Source: Streptomyces sp. DT2A-34 | Lineage (GTDB): Bacteria; Actinomycetota; Actinomycetes; Streptomycetales; Streptomycetaceae | Direction: 5' to 3' | Assembly (NCBI RefSeq): GCF_030499515.1 | Contig: NZ_JASTWJ010000001.1 | Location: 2,391,001 to 2,455,000 of the forward strand | DNA: 64,000 nucleotides | Shown: positions 16,633 through 25,082 of the stretch, one piece after another | How the letters are laid out: each line of letters opens with the position of its first letter | How positions within the stretch are numbered: position 1 is the stretch's first letter | The notes under the pieces: generated by a model | Databases searched by the model: none | Told to the model about the DNA's origin: nothing | Seen by the model: only the letters and a program-made list of their open reading frames with translations | Position numbers and translations under genes: made by a program

Positions 16633-17370
16633 ATGGATCACCAGGACAGCCGGTGGACGTTCCTGACCAACCACGCCAGGGTGCTGCGTGCCATCGCACG
16701 GGACCCGAACATACGGCTGCGAACCATCGCCGCCGCCTGCCTCATCACCGAACGAGCGGTCCAGGCCATCATCGCCGACCTCGAACAGGCCGGCTATCTG
16801 CACCGGCAGCGAACCGGACGGCGCAACCAGTACACCCTCAGCCTCGACCAGCCACTGCGGCATCCGGCGGAAGCCGGTCTCACGCTCCGCGCCCTCGTCG
16901 ACCTCGCTGGCGACCGCACGAACGGGAAAACAGTTCAGCCGCCGAAGACCGCTTCTGCGTCGGCGGCGGTGTCAAACACCGCAGGACCTGATCCGCTCCG
17001 GTCATCTCAAGGATCCTCCTCAACGGCTCAGGCACACACGCCAGCACGAGCACCGCTCCGCTCGCGTCCGCTTGCCGCCACGCGCCGAGAAGCACGTTCA
17101 GCCCGGCCGGATCACAGAACCCTCGCGACCAGGCAGTGGCCGGAGGCGCTCATCTCGACCGAGGGATCAGCCACAACGCCCTCCCAACCGTCCAGTCCGA
17201 AGACCGCAGCGGGAATCTCAGCAGGAGCCCAACGACCACGCGGGCCCCGCCCTGGGCGTCCTACTCCGCCTTCACTCCATGGGGGGACACGCGCGCGTCA
17301 GCGATCAGCCCGCGGCGGAAGCCCTGACGGGCTGACGCCGCGACACAGTGAGGGGGTATGGACGAGGTGA
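16633..17370 (+). CDS. winged-helix (MarR/GntR-like) transcription regulator
   Basis: Residues 1-75 from ATG at 16633 form a winged helix: W-T-F-L-T-N-H-A-R-V-L, then R-L-R-T-I-A-A-A-C-L-I-T-E-R-A-V-Q as the recognition part, and G-Y-L-H-R-Q-R-T-G-R-R-N-Q-Y as the wing. Related short Streptomyces proteins stop soon after L-V-D-L. Here the frame runs on to 17370, but beyond about residue 100 it is low-complexity and overlaps an STAS relic on the other strand, so the C-terminal half is probably read-through into decayed DNA. Target unknown. Confidence 0.5.
   Translation: MDHQDSRWTFLTNHARVLRAIARDPNIRLRTIAAACLITERAVQAIIADLEQAGYLHRQRTGRRNQYTLSLDQPLRHPAEAGLTLRALVDLAGDRTNGKTVQPPKTASASAAVSNTAGPDPLRSSQGSSSTAQAHTPARAPLRSRPLAATRREARSARPDHRTLATRQWPEALISTEGSATTPSQPSSPKTAAGISAGAQRPRGPRPGRPTPPSLHGGTRARQRSARGGSPDGLTPRHSEGVWTR
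16880..17120 (-). pseudogene. STAS-domain (anti-anti-sigma) protein, C-terminal fragment
   Basis: Starting near 17120 the minus strand reads F-C-D-P-A-G-L-N-V-L-L-G-A-W-R-Q-A, equivalent to the phosphorylation-site strand of anti-anti-sigma factors (D-S-S-G-L-N with Pro where Ser is phosphorylated), followed by R-I-L-E-M-T-G-A-D-Q-V-L. The preceding strand (V-V-A-D-P-S) lies in a different frame, so the gene is broken by an indel near 17122. N-terminus not identifiable. Confidence 0.55.
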
Positions 17371-17406
17371 GCCAAACAGCCAGGTCGTCCCCGATCCGGT
17401 GTTCGC

Positions 17407-18420
17407 TCACCCTCTCGTAGGCCGACGCGAGGTTGTCGGCTGTGCCGCGGAGGGTCGGGGCCCGGCGGCGCGGCGGAGCCGGTTGGCGATCGCGAGTCCC
17501 AGCCCCTCCTCCACCGGCAAGGACGCGACGATGAGGTCGCACCCCCGCTGGTCGAGCTCGCGCAGGAACCCGTACAGGCCGCGCGCGTAGGCGGCCATCG
17601 AACCGGGGACCGCCACCACGGCGTGCACCTTGACCGGAGCGTCGGCGAAGGAGGGCGGAAGAAAGACGCCCACCTGGTGCCCGAGCTCCTGCGCGAGTTC
17701 CGCTTCGGCGACGACCTTCTCGGGCTCGACGAGGACGACCCGTGCACACGGCGCGTAGTGGGACGGATGCTGGCCCGGCACTCGAACGCGGCTCGTCGAA
17801 TGGACCGCAAGCGGGCACCCCAGCACCGCTTCGAGGTCCTCGCGCGTCACCCCGCCAGGCCGAAGGACGCTCGGGATCTCGCCCGTGGCGTCGACGATGG
17901 TCGACTCGACGCCGACCTGGCAGGGGCCGCCGTCCAGCACGAAGTCGACGGCATCACCGAGCTCCGCACGGACGTGGTTCGCAGTGGTGGGGCTGACCGA
18001 GCCGAAGCGGTTGGCTGACGGGGCCGCGACACCGCCGCCGAAGGCCGCCAGAAGCGCGAGTGCGACGGGGTGGTCGGGCACCCGCACGGCCACCGTCTCC
18101 AGTCCACCAGTCGCTTCGAGGGGAACCCTGCGACCGCGCCGCAGGACCAGCGTGAGTGGCCCCGGCCAAAAGCGTTCGGCCAACAGGCACGCCGTCGCGG
18201 GCACGTCCTCAACCCAGTCACCCAGGTGGTCCGCGCCGCCGAGGTGGACGATCAGCGGGTGGGAGGGCGGGCGCCCCTTGACCTGGAAGACGCGCGCGAC
18301 AGCGGCGGAGTCCTCGGCGTTGGCGCCCAGACCGTAGACGGTTTCGGTAGGGAAGGCCACCAGCCCTCCGGCGCGCAGCACACCGGCCGCCTTCTCGATG
18401 TCAGTGGTTCTTGCCTTCAC
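17407..18420 (-). CDS. YrdC/Sua5-type L-threonylcarbamoyladenylate synthase
   Basis: 337 residues from GTG at 18420, which has GAGAGG upstream; an ATG at 18459 would add 13. The YrdC domain fills residues 1-200: V-A-F-P-T-E-T-V-Y-G-L-G-A-N, K-G-R-P-P-S-H-P-L, F-W-P-G-P-L-T and S-A-N-R-F-G bind ATP and Thr. A Sua5 C-terminal domain follows after the linker at P-G-Q-H-P-S-H-Y-A-P. The enzyme makes threonylcarbamoyl-AMP for the t6A modification of tRNAs. As part of an island it is probably a second copy of a housekeeping enzyme, perhaps resistant to or serving a modified pathway. Confidence 0.88.
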   Translation of the reverse strand: MKARTTDIEKAAGVLRAGGLVAFPTETVYGLGANAEDSAAVARVFQVKGRPPSHPLIVHLGGADHLGDWVEDVPATACLLAERFWPGPLTLVLRRGRRVPLEATGGLETVAVRVPDHPVALALLAAFGGGVAAPSANRFGSVSPTTANHVRAELGDAVDFVLDGGPCQVGVESTIVDATGEIPSVLRPGGVTREDLEAVLGCPLAVHSTSRVRVPGQHPSHYAPCARVVLVEPEKVVAEAELAQELGHQVGVFLPPSFADAPVKVHAVVAVPGSMAAYARGLYGFLRELDQRGCDLIVASLPVEEGLGLAIANRLRRAAGPRPSAAQPTTSRRPTRG

Positions 18421-18671
18421 CCTCGCAATCCTCTCACTGCTCCGCTCTCCGGATTCCATGGTCTCGTCTGCGCATAACGACGGCCCAAGACCGACGGCAC
18501 CGCGTGAGCGAAGGCAGCGGTACCGGGGAACACCGCCGGGCCTCGCCTGGTGCGACCAGACGAGTGACCTCGGCGGGCGCCGCCGGTGACGGCTTGAAAC
18601 AGGGGCGGACCTTGCCCCCTCGACAACGGGTTTCACCATGAGGAGACAGCACCCCTGCTCAGGCCATAGGA

Positions 18672-18812
18672 GGCGACCGGCTGCGCACTGCCGTCCGCCA
18701 GCCGGCAGGACATACTCGTCACGGCGAGGCGGCCGTGGCCACCCGCTCGGCCAGGACGCGGGAGCGGTCAGCCGCGATGGCCCCGCACGAGTCACAGCCC
18801 CGGCCCAGCCGA
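18672..18812 (-). pseudogene. carbonic anhydrase relic with internal deletion
   Basis: On the minus strand, C-D-S-C-G-A-I-A-A at about 18785-18812 corresponds to H-D-S-C-G-A-V-A-A of the enzyme at 15008-15658. It is followed almost directly by D-R-S-R-V-L-A-E-R-V and, in another frame, S-C-R-L-A-D-G-S-A. In the intact enzyme about 55 residues separate these pieces. This is the eroded remains of a duplicate of that second-type carbonic anhydrase. The rest of 18421-19102 has no gene. Confidence 0.6.
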
Positions 18813-19102
18813 CAGCCCTTGAGCCGAACGAGTGATGGGCCGGACCGTCAGGGCTGCAAGAGCATGCCTGCCGCTGCAGGCGACTACCGCTCGAAAGAAG
18901 AGGGGCGAGCGGTGATCACAGGCCCTGGGCCCGCCTCTCGCAGCGCCCTCGGAGGTCTGGGGTGTCGCTTCCCCGGACCCGCCTGCACTAGTGCCCACCC
19001 GAACGGATCTGCCTGCTCTGGGGCATCCTCGGCCGTCCGGCTCTCCCTGCTCCGTAGAGATCAACGCAGCGAACGCAGATGCCGAGCAGGGGAGCTGAGG
19101 CG

Positions 19103-19830
19103 ATGACGCCCTCGCACGCACCGGACCCGCCGACCGCCGTGGTCGTACAGAACAACGGGAGCGGCGGTCCCGGCCGGGTCGGGGCCTGGCTACGCGAGGC
19201 GGGAATCGGCCTCGAAGTGTTGCGTCCCTACGAGGGTGAGGTCCTGCCCCAGGCGCTCGACGGCAGGCCGCTCCTCGTGCTCGGCGGCGGCTTCCTGCCG
19301 GACGACGACGGGCGCGCGCCCTGGCTTCCGGCAACCCGCTGCCTCGTCGCGCAGGCTTTGGACGGCGGCACGCCCGTCCTCGGCATCTGCCTCGGCGGCC
19401 AGTTGCTCGCACAGGTCGCGGGCGGCAGCGTACGGGCGCGTCACGGGCGGCCCGAGTTCGGCAGCACGCAGATCCGGCTGCGTCCCGAAGCCGCCGACGA
19501 TCAGCTGCTGTACGGGCTCGGCGCGACGGTTCCCGCGATCGAGCGGCACGTCGACGCGATCACCGAACTCCCGCCGAGTGCCTCCTGGTTGGCGTCCAGC
19601 GCGGCCTGCTCCCACCAGGCGTTCCGGGTCGGGCGCGGACCTGGGGTGTGCAGTTTCACCCGGAGGCGGAGGCCGAGCGGATCGCCGGTTGGGACCGGGC
19701 GCGGCTGGCCCGGCAGGGCTTCGACAGGGACCGGCTGTACGCCGAGGCCGTGGCCGACGAGGGAGCGGCTGTCTCGGCGTGGTCGGTGTTCACGCGGAGG
19801 TTCGCTCAGGTGTGCGCGAGGCTGCCGTGA
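19103..19830 (+). pseudogene. class I glutamine amidotransferase-like protein, frameshifted
   Basis: From ATG at 19103 the first ~180 residues match GuaA-type amidotransferase domains: L-G-G-G-F-L-P-D-D-D, nucleophile Cys in G-I-C-L-G-G-Q-L, and the V-P-A-I-E-R-H segment. The catalytic His-Glu of Q-F-H-P-E-A-E lies in the next frame, open from 19648 to 19830, so a one-base indel near 19630-19645 separates Cys from His/Glu. Apart from this the protein is complete (about 240 residues). The substrate partner is unknown. Confidence 0.75.
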
Positions 19831-19835
19831 CCGGC

Positions 19836-19905
19836 TGCGGGGGGGGGATGCGGGGGGGATGCGGGGGGGATGCGGGGGGGATGCGGGGGGGATGCGGATG
19901 CGGTG
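19836..19905 (+). repeat. tandem 11-bp ATGC-G7 repeat
   Basis: About five copies of ATGCGGGGGGG in head-to-tail order, with a G9 run at the first copy and a GGATGCGG end. It lies at the convergence of the amidotransferase relic and the BenE relic. The five G-runs on the plus strand could fold into a G-quadruplex. Confidence 0.85.
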
Positions 19906-20335
19906 GCTCGGCGCCGCCGTCCCACCGACGCGAGGACGCTGGTGAGCACCCCCGCGAGCAGCCCCCAGAACGCGGACCCGATGCCGAGCAGCGTCACACC
20001 GGAGGCCGTGGCGAGGAAGGTGACGACGGCCGCCTCCCTGGACGCGGGGTCCGGCAGGGCACTGGCCAGGGACGCCTCGATCGTGGTGAGCGGGCCGACC
20101 CCAGCGACAGCCAGGACGAGCGCGTGAGGCATCGCGGTGAGCAGCAGGGCGACGCTCGCGCCGAGCAGCCCGACGCACAGGTAGAAGACGCCCGCCCACA
20201 CGCCACGAGGTAGCGCCGCTGCCGGTCGGGGTGGGCCCCGTCGACGGTGCAGATCGTCGGCGGTCATCGCCGCCAGGTTGATGCCGAACGCCCCGAGCGG
20301 CGCGAGCACCGCCTGCACGGCGCCCGTCCACGTGT
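19898..20335 (-). pseudogene. benzoate/H+ symporter BenE, C-terminal fragment
   Basis: About 145 residues match the last third of BenE: F-G-I-N-L-A-A-M-T-A, then G-V-W-A-G-V-F-Y-L-C-V-G-L-L-G, R-E-A-A-V-V-T-F-L-A-T-A-S-G and G-I-G-S-A-F-W-G-L. The upstream two thirds are absent; sequence before 20335 is unrelated. The tail runs into the 11-bp repeat, giving P-P-H-P-P-R-I repeats. It cannot form a transporter. Confidence 0.75.
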
Positions 20336-20742
20336 TTTGATCCCTCCCCTGAGCAGCTTGACCAGCTGATATGCGGTCAGCGGCCAACCGCTGGACGAGC
20401 TCGGCCACCCACGCTCGACGTGCATGAGCAACAGGCCTCACCCTGTACGGCGTCACGCCACCATTCGCGGCCGGAGGCGAGTGAGGCGTCATAGGCGGAG
20501 CCGACGGGCTCGTCCGATGCCCGGCGTGGGCAGTGAGTCGGACGCCGCCACGCGGAAGAACCCGTGCAAGCCTGACCAGCGGTCTACGAACCAGGCAAGC
20601 ACTGGTTGAACCCGCTCGTCCATCTGCTCGGCGCAGGCGTGCGCCGAGCGGTATCTGCCGGAACCTTCGGAGAAGTTTCCGCTCTCGTCGTTGCGTCGCG
20701 CCCGTGGCAGGAATCTGCCGATCACGGCACGCCTTGTCCCCG
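20336..20742. other. stretch without a recognisable gene
   Basis: No frame on either strand has a known domain. It separates the BenE relic from the end of the response-regulator gene and probably contains its transcript end, but no clear hairpin with a T-run was seen. Confidence 0.4.
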
Positions 20743-21432
20743 TCACGCGAGTTCGTCGCCCTCAAGGCGGTAGCCCTGTCCACGCACCGTGATGATCCTG
20801 TGCGCGCCCAGCTTGCGGCGGAGGTAACGGACGTACACGTCGACGACGTTGGAGCCTTCCGACGCCTCGTATCCCCAGACGTCGGAAAGCAGGTCTTCCC
20901 GGCTGAGCACACTGCCGGCGTTGCGCATGAGGTGTTCCAGCAGGGCCGCCTCCCGGGCGCTGAGCTGGATAATCCGGCCGTCGACATATGCCTGGCGGGT
21001 GCGGGTTTCCAGGGCGATTCCAGCGCGGCGCAGGACGGAGCTGTCGGTCTCGCGCAGGCGCAGGCGCAGGCGGACGCGGGCGAGGAGTTCGTCGAAGCTG
21101 AAGGGTTTCGTCATGTAGTCGTCGGCGCCGCCCTCCAGGCCGTGCACCGTGTCGGCGACGGTGTCACGAGCCGTGAGGATGATGACCGGCAGGACACTGG
21201 CCGCCGCGCGGAGGCGGGTGACGACGGTGAAGCCGTCCTCGCCGGGCAGACCGATGTCCAGGATCATGAGGTCGTAACCGCCCGACATGGCCACGCGCCG
21301 GGCCGTCTCCCCGTCGGTGACGACGGTGGTGCGAAAGCCTTGGGCGGTGAAGCGTTCCGAGAGGTAGGAGGCTATGCGGGCCTCGTCCTCGGCGATGAGG
21401 AGGCGTCGGCGGGGCCGGCTGTCGTGGCTCAT
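20743..21432 (-). CDS. OmpR/PhoB-family response regulator
   Basis: 229 residues from ATG at 21432, overlapping the kinase stop by ATGA. Receiver domain at 10-120: acidic pair I-A-E-D-E, phosphoacceptor Asp in L-M-I-L-D-I-G-L-P, conserved Thr in I-L-T-A-R and Lys in T-K-P-F. A winged-helix DNA-binding domain follows, with L-S-A-R-E-A-A-L-L, V-D-V-Y-V-R-Y-L-R-R-K-L and the wing V-R-G-Q-G-Y-R-L. It is transcribed with the kinase and the secreted protein upstream of it. Confidence 0.93.
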   Translation of the reverse strand: MSHDSRPRRRLLIAEDEARIASYLSERFTAQGFRTTVVTDGETARRVAMSGGYDLMILDIGLPGEDGFTVVTRLRAAASVLPVIILTARDTVADTVHGLEGGADDYMTKPFSFDELLARVRLRLRLRETDSSVLRRAGIALETRTRQAYVDGRIIQLSAREAALLEHLMRNAGSVLSREDLLSDVWGYEASEGSNVVDVYVRYLRRKLGAHRIITVRGQGYRLEGDELA

Positions 21433-22919
21433 GGTTTCTGCGGACTGCTGTTCAGGGCGCGCGTGACGTACGGGATGCGCAGGGTGAAGGTCGCCCCTCG
21501 GCCCGGAGCACTGTCGACGTGGATCTCTCCGTGGTGTGCCTCGGCTATGGCCTTGACGATGGCGAGTCCGAGGCCCGCTCCGGTTCTGCCGCGGCTTTCC
21601 TCGGCACGGACGAATCGCTCGAAGATGCGTTGCTGGTCCACGAGTCGGATGCCGGGACCGGTGTCCTTGACCCACAGTTCGACCCTGTCGGCTGCGGCCC
21701 GGCCGCCGATCCAGATCCGGGCGTGTTCCTCGGTGTGCTGAGCGGCGTTCTGGGCGAGTTGGATCATGGCCTGGGTGAGGAGCTGGCGGTCGGCGTGGAG
21801 GGTGTCGTGGTGCGGGTTCTCGACGAAGTCGAGGAGCCAGCGGCGTTCGGCCAGCGCGGCGGCCTTCACGTAGACCTCCTCGATCAGTTCGGAAAGGCTG
21901 AGGTCCTCGGGGCGCAGGGCGTCGGGGCGGCGGGCCTTGGCCAGCATGAGGAGTTCCTCCGCCATGCGGTGCATGCGGTGCAGTTCGTCGGTGATGACCG
22001 CGACGGTCTGGGCGCGGTCCGCGGAGTCGTCGGGGAGGCTCTCCAACTGGCTGAGCACAATGGTGATGGGGGTACGCAGTTCGTGGCCGACGTCGTTCAT
22101 GAACTGCCGCTTGGTGGTGAAGGCGTCGTCCAGGTGGTCGAGCATGTCGTTGAAGGTGTCTGCCAGTTGGCCGATCTCGTCTCTGTCCTGGACGGGGATG
22201 CGGCGGGTGATGTCCGACTCGTGGATGGAGCGGGCGGTGTCCCGCAGGAGCCGCAGCGGCGCGACGATACGGCTGGCGAAGATCCAGCCGACGCAGGCGG
22301 AGAGCAGCACGGCGCCGAGGCCGAGATAGATCTGGATGCGGATCGAGTCGTTTATGTGGTCGCGTTCTTGCTGGGTGAAGGTGGCGATGACGAGCACGCC
22401 CCGCGCGGAGTCGCCCGCCACCGTCACCGGCACGGCCACGAACCGTACGGAGCCCGCCGGGCTCTTCGCGTCGCCGTAGGAGGGTGAGCGGACTTTGGCG
22501 GCCATGCTCATCAGCGCGCGGTCGGTGTCCAGGCGGGCCGGCGGCTTCTCGGCGGAGCGGCGGTACGGAACTCCGTCGACCAGGGTGATCAGGGTCTGGC
22601 CGTGCGCCGGTATGTGACCCTCCAGGTAGGAGACGAAGAGGGCGCGGACTCCACCGGGGGCCGGCCCCGAACCGCCCGCGGTGCCGGTCGCGAAGGAGCG
22701 GAACGCCTCGATGTCGTGGGCGAGTTCGCGATCCACGCGTTCGTTCAGACGAGCCGTGAGGATGAACGATTCCGCGCCGGTGAGGCTCGCCAGCGTCAGC
22801 CCGACGAGCACCAGCATCCGCCCGAGCAGACGCACGCGGATCGACCGGAACGGATGGCGCCCGGGCATGCCGACGGCCCGCTTCGGCGGGGCGGGCTCAG
22901 CCGTCCTCACCGGTGTCAT
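21429..22919 (-). CDS. sensor histidine kinase
   Basis: 496 residues from ATG at 22919 (GGAAG upstream; overlaps the preceding gene by 23 bp); a start at 22868 is the alternative. Two transmembrane segments (about residues 28-50 and 185-205) enclose a ~130-residue extracellular sensor. Next come HAMP (R-I-V-A-P-L-R-L-L-R), the H-box V-G-H-E-L-R-T-P-I-T, N-box A-Q-N-A-A-Q-H-T, and G1/G2 boxes D-T-G-P-G-I and G-A-G-L-G-L-A-I-V. It phosphorylates the downstream regulator. The signal is unknown; the cotranscribed secreted acidic protein is a candidate accessory factor. Confidence 0.9.
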   Translation of the reverse strand: MTPVRTAEPAPPKRAVGMPGRHPFRSIRVRLLGRMLVLVGLTLASLTGAESFILTARLNERVDRELAHDIEAFRSFATGTAGGSGPAPGGVRALFVSYLEGHIPAHGQTLITLVDGVPYRRSAEKPPARLDTDRALMSMAAKVRSPSYGDAKSPAGSVRFVAVPVTVAGDSARGVLVIATFTQQERDHINDSIRIQIYLGLGAVLLSACVGWIFASRIVAPLRLLRDTARSIHESDITRRIPVQDRDEIGQLADTFNDMLDHLDDAFTTKRQFMNDVGHELRTPITIVLSQLESLPDDSADRAQTVAVITDELHRMHRMAEELLMLAKARRPDALRPEDLSLSELIEEVYVKAAALAERRWLLDFVENPHHDTLHADRQLLTQAMIQLAQNAAQHTEEHARIWIGGRAAADRVELWVKDTGPGIRLVDQQRIFERFVRAEESRGRTGAGLGLAIVKAIAEAHHGEIHVDSAPGRGATFTLRIPYVTRALNSSPQKP

Positions 22920-23394
22920 CGTCGCTTCCGTCGTCGCTTCCATCGTCGCTTCCGTCGTCGCTTCCGTCGGCGGACGCGGACGCACTCGGGGTGGCCGAGG
23001 TGGCCGAAGCCGAGGGCGTCGTATCGTCGTCGGCTCCCCTACCTGCGGGCACGGGGGCCTTCGGCGCCACGGGCTGCGCCGTGTCCGTCCGGCCGGGATC
23101 CGTCTCCTCAGGCTGCTCCACCCAGGTGGTGGCGGGGGCGACGGCATCCTCGTCGCCGTACTCGTCGGGGGTCCGTGTCGTCGCGCCGGGGGACGGTGAC
23201 CGGGTCGGGGTCCTCTCCGTCGCCCGGTTGTCCAGGGACGGTGCGGAACTGCTCGTGGGGCCCGGGTCGTTGCTGCCGACGACGACGGGTTCACCGAGAT
23301 CCGGAGGCGGTGTCTGATGGGCACCTGCGGCCGGGATTCCGACAAGCAGGATCGCGCCGGCCGCGAGAGCGGCGAGACGCTGGCTGCGGGTCAC
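22897..23394 (-). CDS. secreted acidic protein with GSDD repeats
   Basis: 165 residues from GTG at 23394. Signal peptide at 1-25 (L-A-A-L-A-A-G-A-I-L-L-V-G-I, likely cut after A-A-G-A). The rest is Pro/Ser/Thr/Asp-rich and disordered. The end has four G-S-D-D units encoded by near-identical 12-bp repeats (about 22919-22970) and a final D-D-T-G-E-D-G. Asp-rich repeats of this type can bind Ca2+. It is first in the operon with the histidine kinase, overlapping it, so it may act as an extracytoplasmic sensor partner. No homologous family is recognised. Confidence 0.65.
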   Translation of the reverse strand: MTRSQRLAALAAGAILLVGIPAAGAHQTPPPDLGEPVVVGSNDPGPTSSSAPSLDNRATERTPTRSPSPGATTRTPDEYGDEDAVAPATTWVEQPEETDPGRTDTAQPVAPKAPVPAGRGADDDTTPSASATSATPSASASADGSDDGSDDGSDDGSDDDTGEDG

Positions 23395-23541
23395 GCGGGT
23401 ACGACCTCCTCGGTGTGCTGGGGCGGGGGTGCGTCATCGGACCCGGTCTGAAGAGGTACCAGCCGAGTCCGGCGGCGGCCTGCTGGGCGCATGGCCTGAT
23501 CTTGAACTTTGTGTGTGGGCGATGCGCTGGCTGTGTGCGCG

Positions 23542-23592
23542 GGGGCGGCACCCCCTACGGACGCTGTTGGTGTCCGTAGGGGGTGCCGCCCC
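23542..23592. terminator. strong bidirectional terminator
   Basis: A perfect 21-bp stem (23542-23562 with 23572-23592), left arm beginning GGGGCGGCACCCCC, encloses a 9-base loop. It lies 25 bp after the SulP stop (23617, minus strand) and before the secreted-protein start, so it separates the transport operon from the two-component operon. Confidence 0.85.
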
Positions 23593-23616
23593 GCATTCCG
23601 CTCAGACGGCCATGAC

Positions 23617-25074
23617 TCAGGCGGCGGTCATGATGACCTTGGCCGACGCGGTGTCGGCCACTCCGTGCCGCTCGGCCCAGTTCTCCAGAGCCGTACGGCA
23701 GGCGTGGTCGAGGTGGTGCACCCGGGACAGGTCCAGCTCGACGGGGCGGTCCTGCGGGATCGCCTCCAGGGCGTCGAGGATCTTCGGCAGGCGGAGGAAG
23801 GTCGCGTTGCCGCTCAGGTGGGCCTGCACGGGGCCCGCGCCCTTGTCGACGATCTCCAGCTTGATGTGCGACGCCTCCCAGGCCGTCTTGACCACGGCGA
23901 GCCCGAGGCCGATCAGTACGCCCTCGAACATGCTGATCGCGACGATCGACACCGCGGTGACGACGAGGATCACGGCCTCGCCGCGGTGCCCGCGCCACAG
24001 GGCGACGAGCCCCTTCACCGGGATCAGCTTGAAGCCGGAGTACACCAGAACGGCCGCGAGCGCCGGGATGGGGATGACGCCCAGCGCGGCCGGGAGCAGC
24101 GCCGCGAACAGCAGGAGCCAGGCGCCGTGCATCACTCGGGAGGCCTTGGTGCGTGCCCCCGCCTGGACGTTGGCCGCGCTGCGCACGATCACCGCGGTCA
24201 TGGGCAGTGCGCCGAGCAGGCCGCAGACCGTGTTGCCGATGCCCTGGGCCATCAGCTCCTTGTCGTACTGCGTGCGCGGGCCGTCGTGCAGCCGGTCCAC
24301 GGCCGCCACGCTGAACAGCGACTCGGCGGACGCGATCAGGGTAAACGCCAGGACGGTGCTCACCACACCGACGGACGCCAGGTCCGCGAAGGCGGAGGGT
24401 GCGGGCGGCTGGATCACGGACACCAGCCCTTCCACCGTCACCTTGGTGACGGGGAGCGCGAAGGCCAGCGAGGCGACGGTGGCGAGCGCGACGGCCGCGA
24501 GCGGACCGGGCACGACGCGCACCTTCTTCGGCAGCTTCGGCCACAGCACCAGTACGGCGATGGTGCCCGCGCCCAGCAGCAGCGACGCCACGGCCGGGGC
24601 GGAGCCCAGCGAGTCGGCGAGCACCTCCGGCAGCCCGGCGATCTTGTCGATGCCGGACGACGGAGCCTTGCTCTGGGTCATCGCGTACAGCTGGCCGGCG
24701 ATGAGCACGAGGCCGATCCCCGCGAGCATGCCCTCGACCACGGCGACGGAGATGGCCCTGAACCAGCGCCCCCAGCGCAGGACCCCCATGCCGAGCTGGA
24801 GCAGGCCCGTGGCCAGCACGATCACGCCGAGCGTGGCGAGCCCGTGCGCGTGTACGGCCTCGAAGACCAGCACGGTCAGACCGGCGGCCGGGCCTGACAC
24901 CTGAAGGGCGCTGCCCGGCAGCAGGCCCGTGACAAGACCGCCGACGATGCCGGTGACGATGCCGAGTTCGGCCGGCACTCCGGAGGCGACGGCCACGCCG
25001 ACGCACAGCGGCAGGGCGACCAGGAACACGACGACGGAGGCCGCGAAGTCCTGCTTGAGATAAGCGGTGTTCAT
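23617..25074 (-). CDS. SulP family anion (probably bicarbonate) transporter, second copy
   Basis: 485 residues from ATG at 25074. It is colinear and closely similar to the SulP protein at 13211-14692 (same Q-V-S-G-P-A-A-G-L-T, D-R-L-H-D-G-P-R-T-Q-Y-D and S-G-N-A-T-F-L-R-L-P-K-I-L-D motifs) and has the same short STAS-like C-terminus. It begins 8 bp after the stop of the carbonic anhydrase gene at 25083, so the two are cotranscribed. The ordering carbonic anhydrase then SulP is identical in both copies, only the orientation is reversed. Confidence 0.88.
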   Translation of the reverse strand: MNTAYLKQDFAASVVVFLVALPLCVGVAVASGVPAELGIVTGIVGGLVTGLLPGSALQVSGPAAGLTVLVFEAVHAHGLATLGVIVLATGLLQLGMGVLRWGRWFRAISVAVVEGMLAGIGLVLIAGQLYAMTQSKAPSSGIDKIAGLPEVLADSLGSAPAVASLLLGAGTIAVLVLWPKLPKKVRVVPGPLAAVALATVASLAFALPVTKVTVEGLVSVIQPPAPSAFADLASVGVVSTVLAFTLIASAESLFSVAAVDRLHDGPRTQYDKELMAQGIGNTVCGLLGALPMTAVIVRSAANVQAGARTKASRVMHGAWLLLFAALLPAALGVIPIPALAAVLVYSGFKLIPVKGLVALWRGHRGEAVILVVTAVSIVAISMFEGVLIGLGLAVVKTAWEASHIKLEIVDKGAGPVQAHLSGNATFLRLPKILDALEAIPQDRPVELDLSRVHHLDHACRTALENWAERHGVADTASAKVIMTAA

Positions 25075-25082
25075 CGGATGCC

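Noticed and set aside
19836..19905. CRISPR-like array
   Set aside because: Units are 11 bp with no distinct spacers and no cas genes; it is a simple tandem repeat.
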